A DNA stretch of 64,000 bases. Source: Escarpia spicata (taxonomy: Eukaryota > Annelida > Polychaeta > Sabellida > Siboglinidae). A program made the translations under genes and the position numbers. Location: positions 48,413,748 to 48,477,747 of the forward strand of contig OZ023205.1 of NCBI GenBank assembly GCA_963995525.1, read 5' to 3'. Numbering within the stretch: position 1 is the first letter of the stretch; every line of letters starts with the position of its first letter. Of the stretch, positions 61,953 to 64,000 are shown piece by piece. Below the pieces are notes generated by a model. That model was not told the DNA's origin. It searched no databases and was given only the letters and a program-made list of their open reading frames with translations.

Positions 61953-64000
61953 TTTATTTCCTCATCCAGATAATATACAACACAATTCAAGAGCAATGTA
62001 ACACAGATGAGGTGGCTACCAGAGAAGTATAACTTATCGAGCTGGTAGCCAATTAAATCAAACTCATATAGGTTACTCCCACATACATAATATTACGTAT
62101 ATAAATGTTGCATTCAATTGCAATAGCTTCAGGTTTACGACTTTTGTAAATTAAAGCTAGAGATGTTGTACCAATATAAGAACAAATTCACAAGCGAATT
62201 TCTTACAATATGTAATTAGATTTAAACTTTAATTAATGCCAATTATAAAGCTCCTGGCTTTATGCTTAAACATATTTAGCGTTTTCGAATGTTTAATGTC
62301 TACAGGTAGTTTATTCCAAAGACGAGCCCCTATTACTTTCAAGGAGTTCTCTCCAGTTCTATAATTACATCTATGTATATATAAATTGTTCTCCTGTCTG
62401 GAACTTCTGATTATGAAGTCACTATTGCATTGGTAAAATTGGTGGAATAGACTAGGAAGTTGATTCGTACGCTGTTTATACACAAATATTAGAACATTTA
62501 GTTTAAATAGTTCCTGAACTTTAAGTATATTAAGTTCCCTATGCAATGCTGTGACACTGTCACGGCGGTGACGTTTTGCTAATGTTTTAAGTAATCAATT
62601 TTGTAAAACTTGTATTTTAGATAAGTTAGTTTTACAAGCCGATCCATATAATTCAATCCCATAATTAATATGGGGAAATACATAGGCATAATATAATTGC
62701 CTGACCATATCGACATTTATGAACGAGGCCATGTGATAAAATAAACCTGATAACTTAGACACCTTTGAACAAAGTTCCTTAATATGTTCCGACCATGACA
62801 GCTTACAGTCTAGATATATACCCAGATATTTGGCAGAGTTAACCCGTTCAATGCGTTGGCCCTGCAACAATAATGGCACGACTTCACGTTCCATATGTCT
62901 ACTGAAGATTGTATAACATGTCTTACTCAAGTTTAGAGTTAGTTGATTGTACCGGAACCAGACACTAAGCGATTCTAACTTCTCCATAGCCGTATACACA
63001 GTATCATTGGCATCCATTCCAGTAATGAACAAGCTAGTATCGTCAGCAAACAATCGCAAAGATACGTGATCCATAGCACTGGTTATATCATTAATATATA
63101 ATAGAAATAACACTGGCCCTAAGATGGAGCCCTGCGGAACGCCAGCTTGAACATGAGCATATTCTGAAACTGTGCCATTAATGCTAACACATTGCTGTCT
63201 ATCTCTTAAATAATGTCTAAACCATTTACATACATGACCTCTTATTCCACAATGATCCAGCTTATACAACAATATATCGTGATTAATGGTGTCAAAAGCC
63301 TTACTTAGGTCAAGGTATACGCCAACAACTAATTCGCCATTTTCAAGAGAATTTCTAATGTTTTCTATAATTTCAATAATCGCTAACGTAGTCGAATGAT
63401 CTTTACGAAATCCAAATTGACATTTGGACAAAACGTCATTTTTATCCATAAAGTCTAATAACCTCTTCAACATTAACTTTTCTAGGATTTTATTGAATAC
63501 ACTCATCTGACTAATTGGTCGATAGTTGGATGGTTCACACCTTGATCCTTTCTTAAATATAGGTATTACTTTTGACACCTTTAATGCTCGTGGTACAGTG
63601 GCTTCGGAGAACGACAAATTACAAATGTATGTCAGAGGTTTACAAATGAAATTGCATGACAATTTGATAATTTTTGAAGGGAAATTATCAATACCTGATA
63701 CATTAGAATTAGCTAGCTTGTTAATTTCATTGATCACTTCTTGTTGACAAACTGGTGACAGGAACATGGTATTGTGTATCGGGTCGGATAGAAATTGTCT
63801 ATATTCGTTTCCCTGAGTATATGTCTTTGATAATTCTTTACCTACAGTAGCGAAATATTGGTTCAATGCATTAGCAATACTTTCGTTGTCGTTAAATTCT
63901 ATATGAATGATGACCAGCTTTTTAATGTTGTGCATGTTCCTTTTGTCCTTATTCACAAGTTCCGCATATATCTTCCATAATTCCTTGGTTGATTGTTTTG
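61918..64000 (-). mobile_element. CR1/Jockey-superfamily LINE, copy 2 (continues beyond the window)
   Basis: Nearly identical to copy 1 (11,123-15,650) from the TTAC-repeat 3' tail (about 61,916-61,950 on +) through the 3' UTR and ORF2. It is cut by the window end within the endonuclease-RT linker. Differences from copy 1 are scattered single bases, about one to two percent by eye. The 3' junction is ...AATAACAAGTAAGTAAG, so as in copy 1 the tail abuts ACAAGTAA. Confidence 0.9.
62229..63998 (-). pseudogene. LINE ORF2 reverse transcriptase (copy 2), one nonsense codon
   Basis: Contains the same RT motifs as copy 1 (SNYRPISQMSVFNKILEKL, AGVPQGSILGPVLFLLYIND, LRLFADDTSLF). A TGA at 62,597-62,595 replaces the Val codon of KIQVLQNVLLK and would remove the last roughly 120 residues. 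The frame then continues to the same stop at 62,229. The upstream part lies outside the window. Confidence 0.85.

Overview
The window is nuclear DNA of an animal, most likely a marine invertebrate. It holds three conserved metazoan genes with GT-AG introns of about 0.3 to 3 kb in AT-rich sequence crowded with LINE, hAT, mariner and pogo/Tigger remnants and minisatellites. The phylum cannot be fixed from the sequence; a lophotrochozoan or invertebrate deuterostome is a low-confidence guess.

Region 1 (1 to about 23.6 kb) is the unusual part. It is a set of nested, mirror-symmetric mobile-element-like structures. The outer structure, here called element B, has inverted ends (1-357 against about 23,250-23,600). 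Its arms carry a NADAR-domain gene in opposite orientations (16,885-17,562 on +, 22,016-22,672 on -) around a palindromic centre with a hairpin (18,946-19,057). A second structure, element A (about 358-10,303), interrupts B's left arm. A has two arms of about 4.2 kb that are close to identical. Each arm carries a spliced zinc-finger gene, two copies of a compact promoter, a 53-bp satellite, a 52-bp repeat and TG/CA tracts. The 1.5-kb spacer of A holds a hairpin like that of B. A hAT transposon (11,100-16,869, 8-bp target duplication) also interrupts B's left arm, and a CR1/Jockey-type LINE lies inside the hAT. No transposase or polymerase was recognised for A or B. The zinc-finger and NADAR genes share promoter architecture and an N-terminal peptide (LK-x-P-(N)YY-x-P ... 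SD-x-DEP), so A and B look like members of one family with exchanged downstream cargo.

Region 2 (23.6-53 kb): after about 3.5 kb of repeat-bearing intergenic DNA come two minus-strand genes. CEP83 (27,427-42,218) has twelve coding exons that join in frame to 720 codons and encodes the centriole distal-appendage coiled-coil protein. SNRPF (45,870-48,628) encodes the Sm F core spliceosomal protein; three coding exons are seen and the first is not found. CEP83 introns hold a mariner, a pogo-like element, a MITE-like element and several minisatellites, two of which overlap exon edges. A decayed L2-type LINE (48.9-51.3 kb) and a 337-bp tandem duplication (52.2-52.9 kb) follow.

Region 3 (53-64 kb): MED20 (53,147-57,506, + strand, four exons, 205 codons) encodes a Mediator head-module subunit, with a Tigger remnant in intron 2. 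The rest is mostly non-coding. The window ends inside a second copy of the CR1/Jockey-type LINE (61,918 onward).

The host genes act in ciliogenesis (CEP83), pre-mRNA splicing (SNRPF) and transcription (MED20). Nothing links them functionally to the mobile structures on the left.
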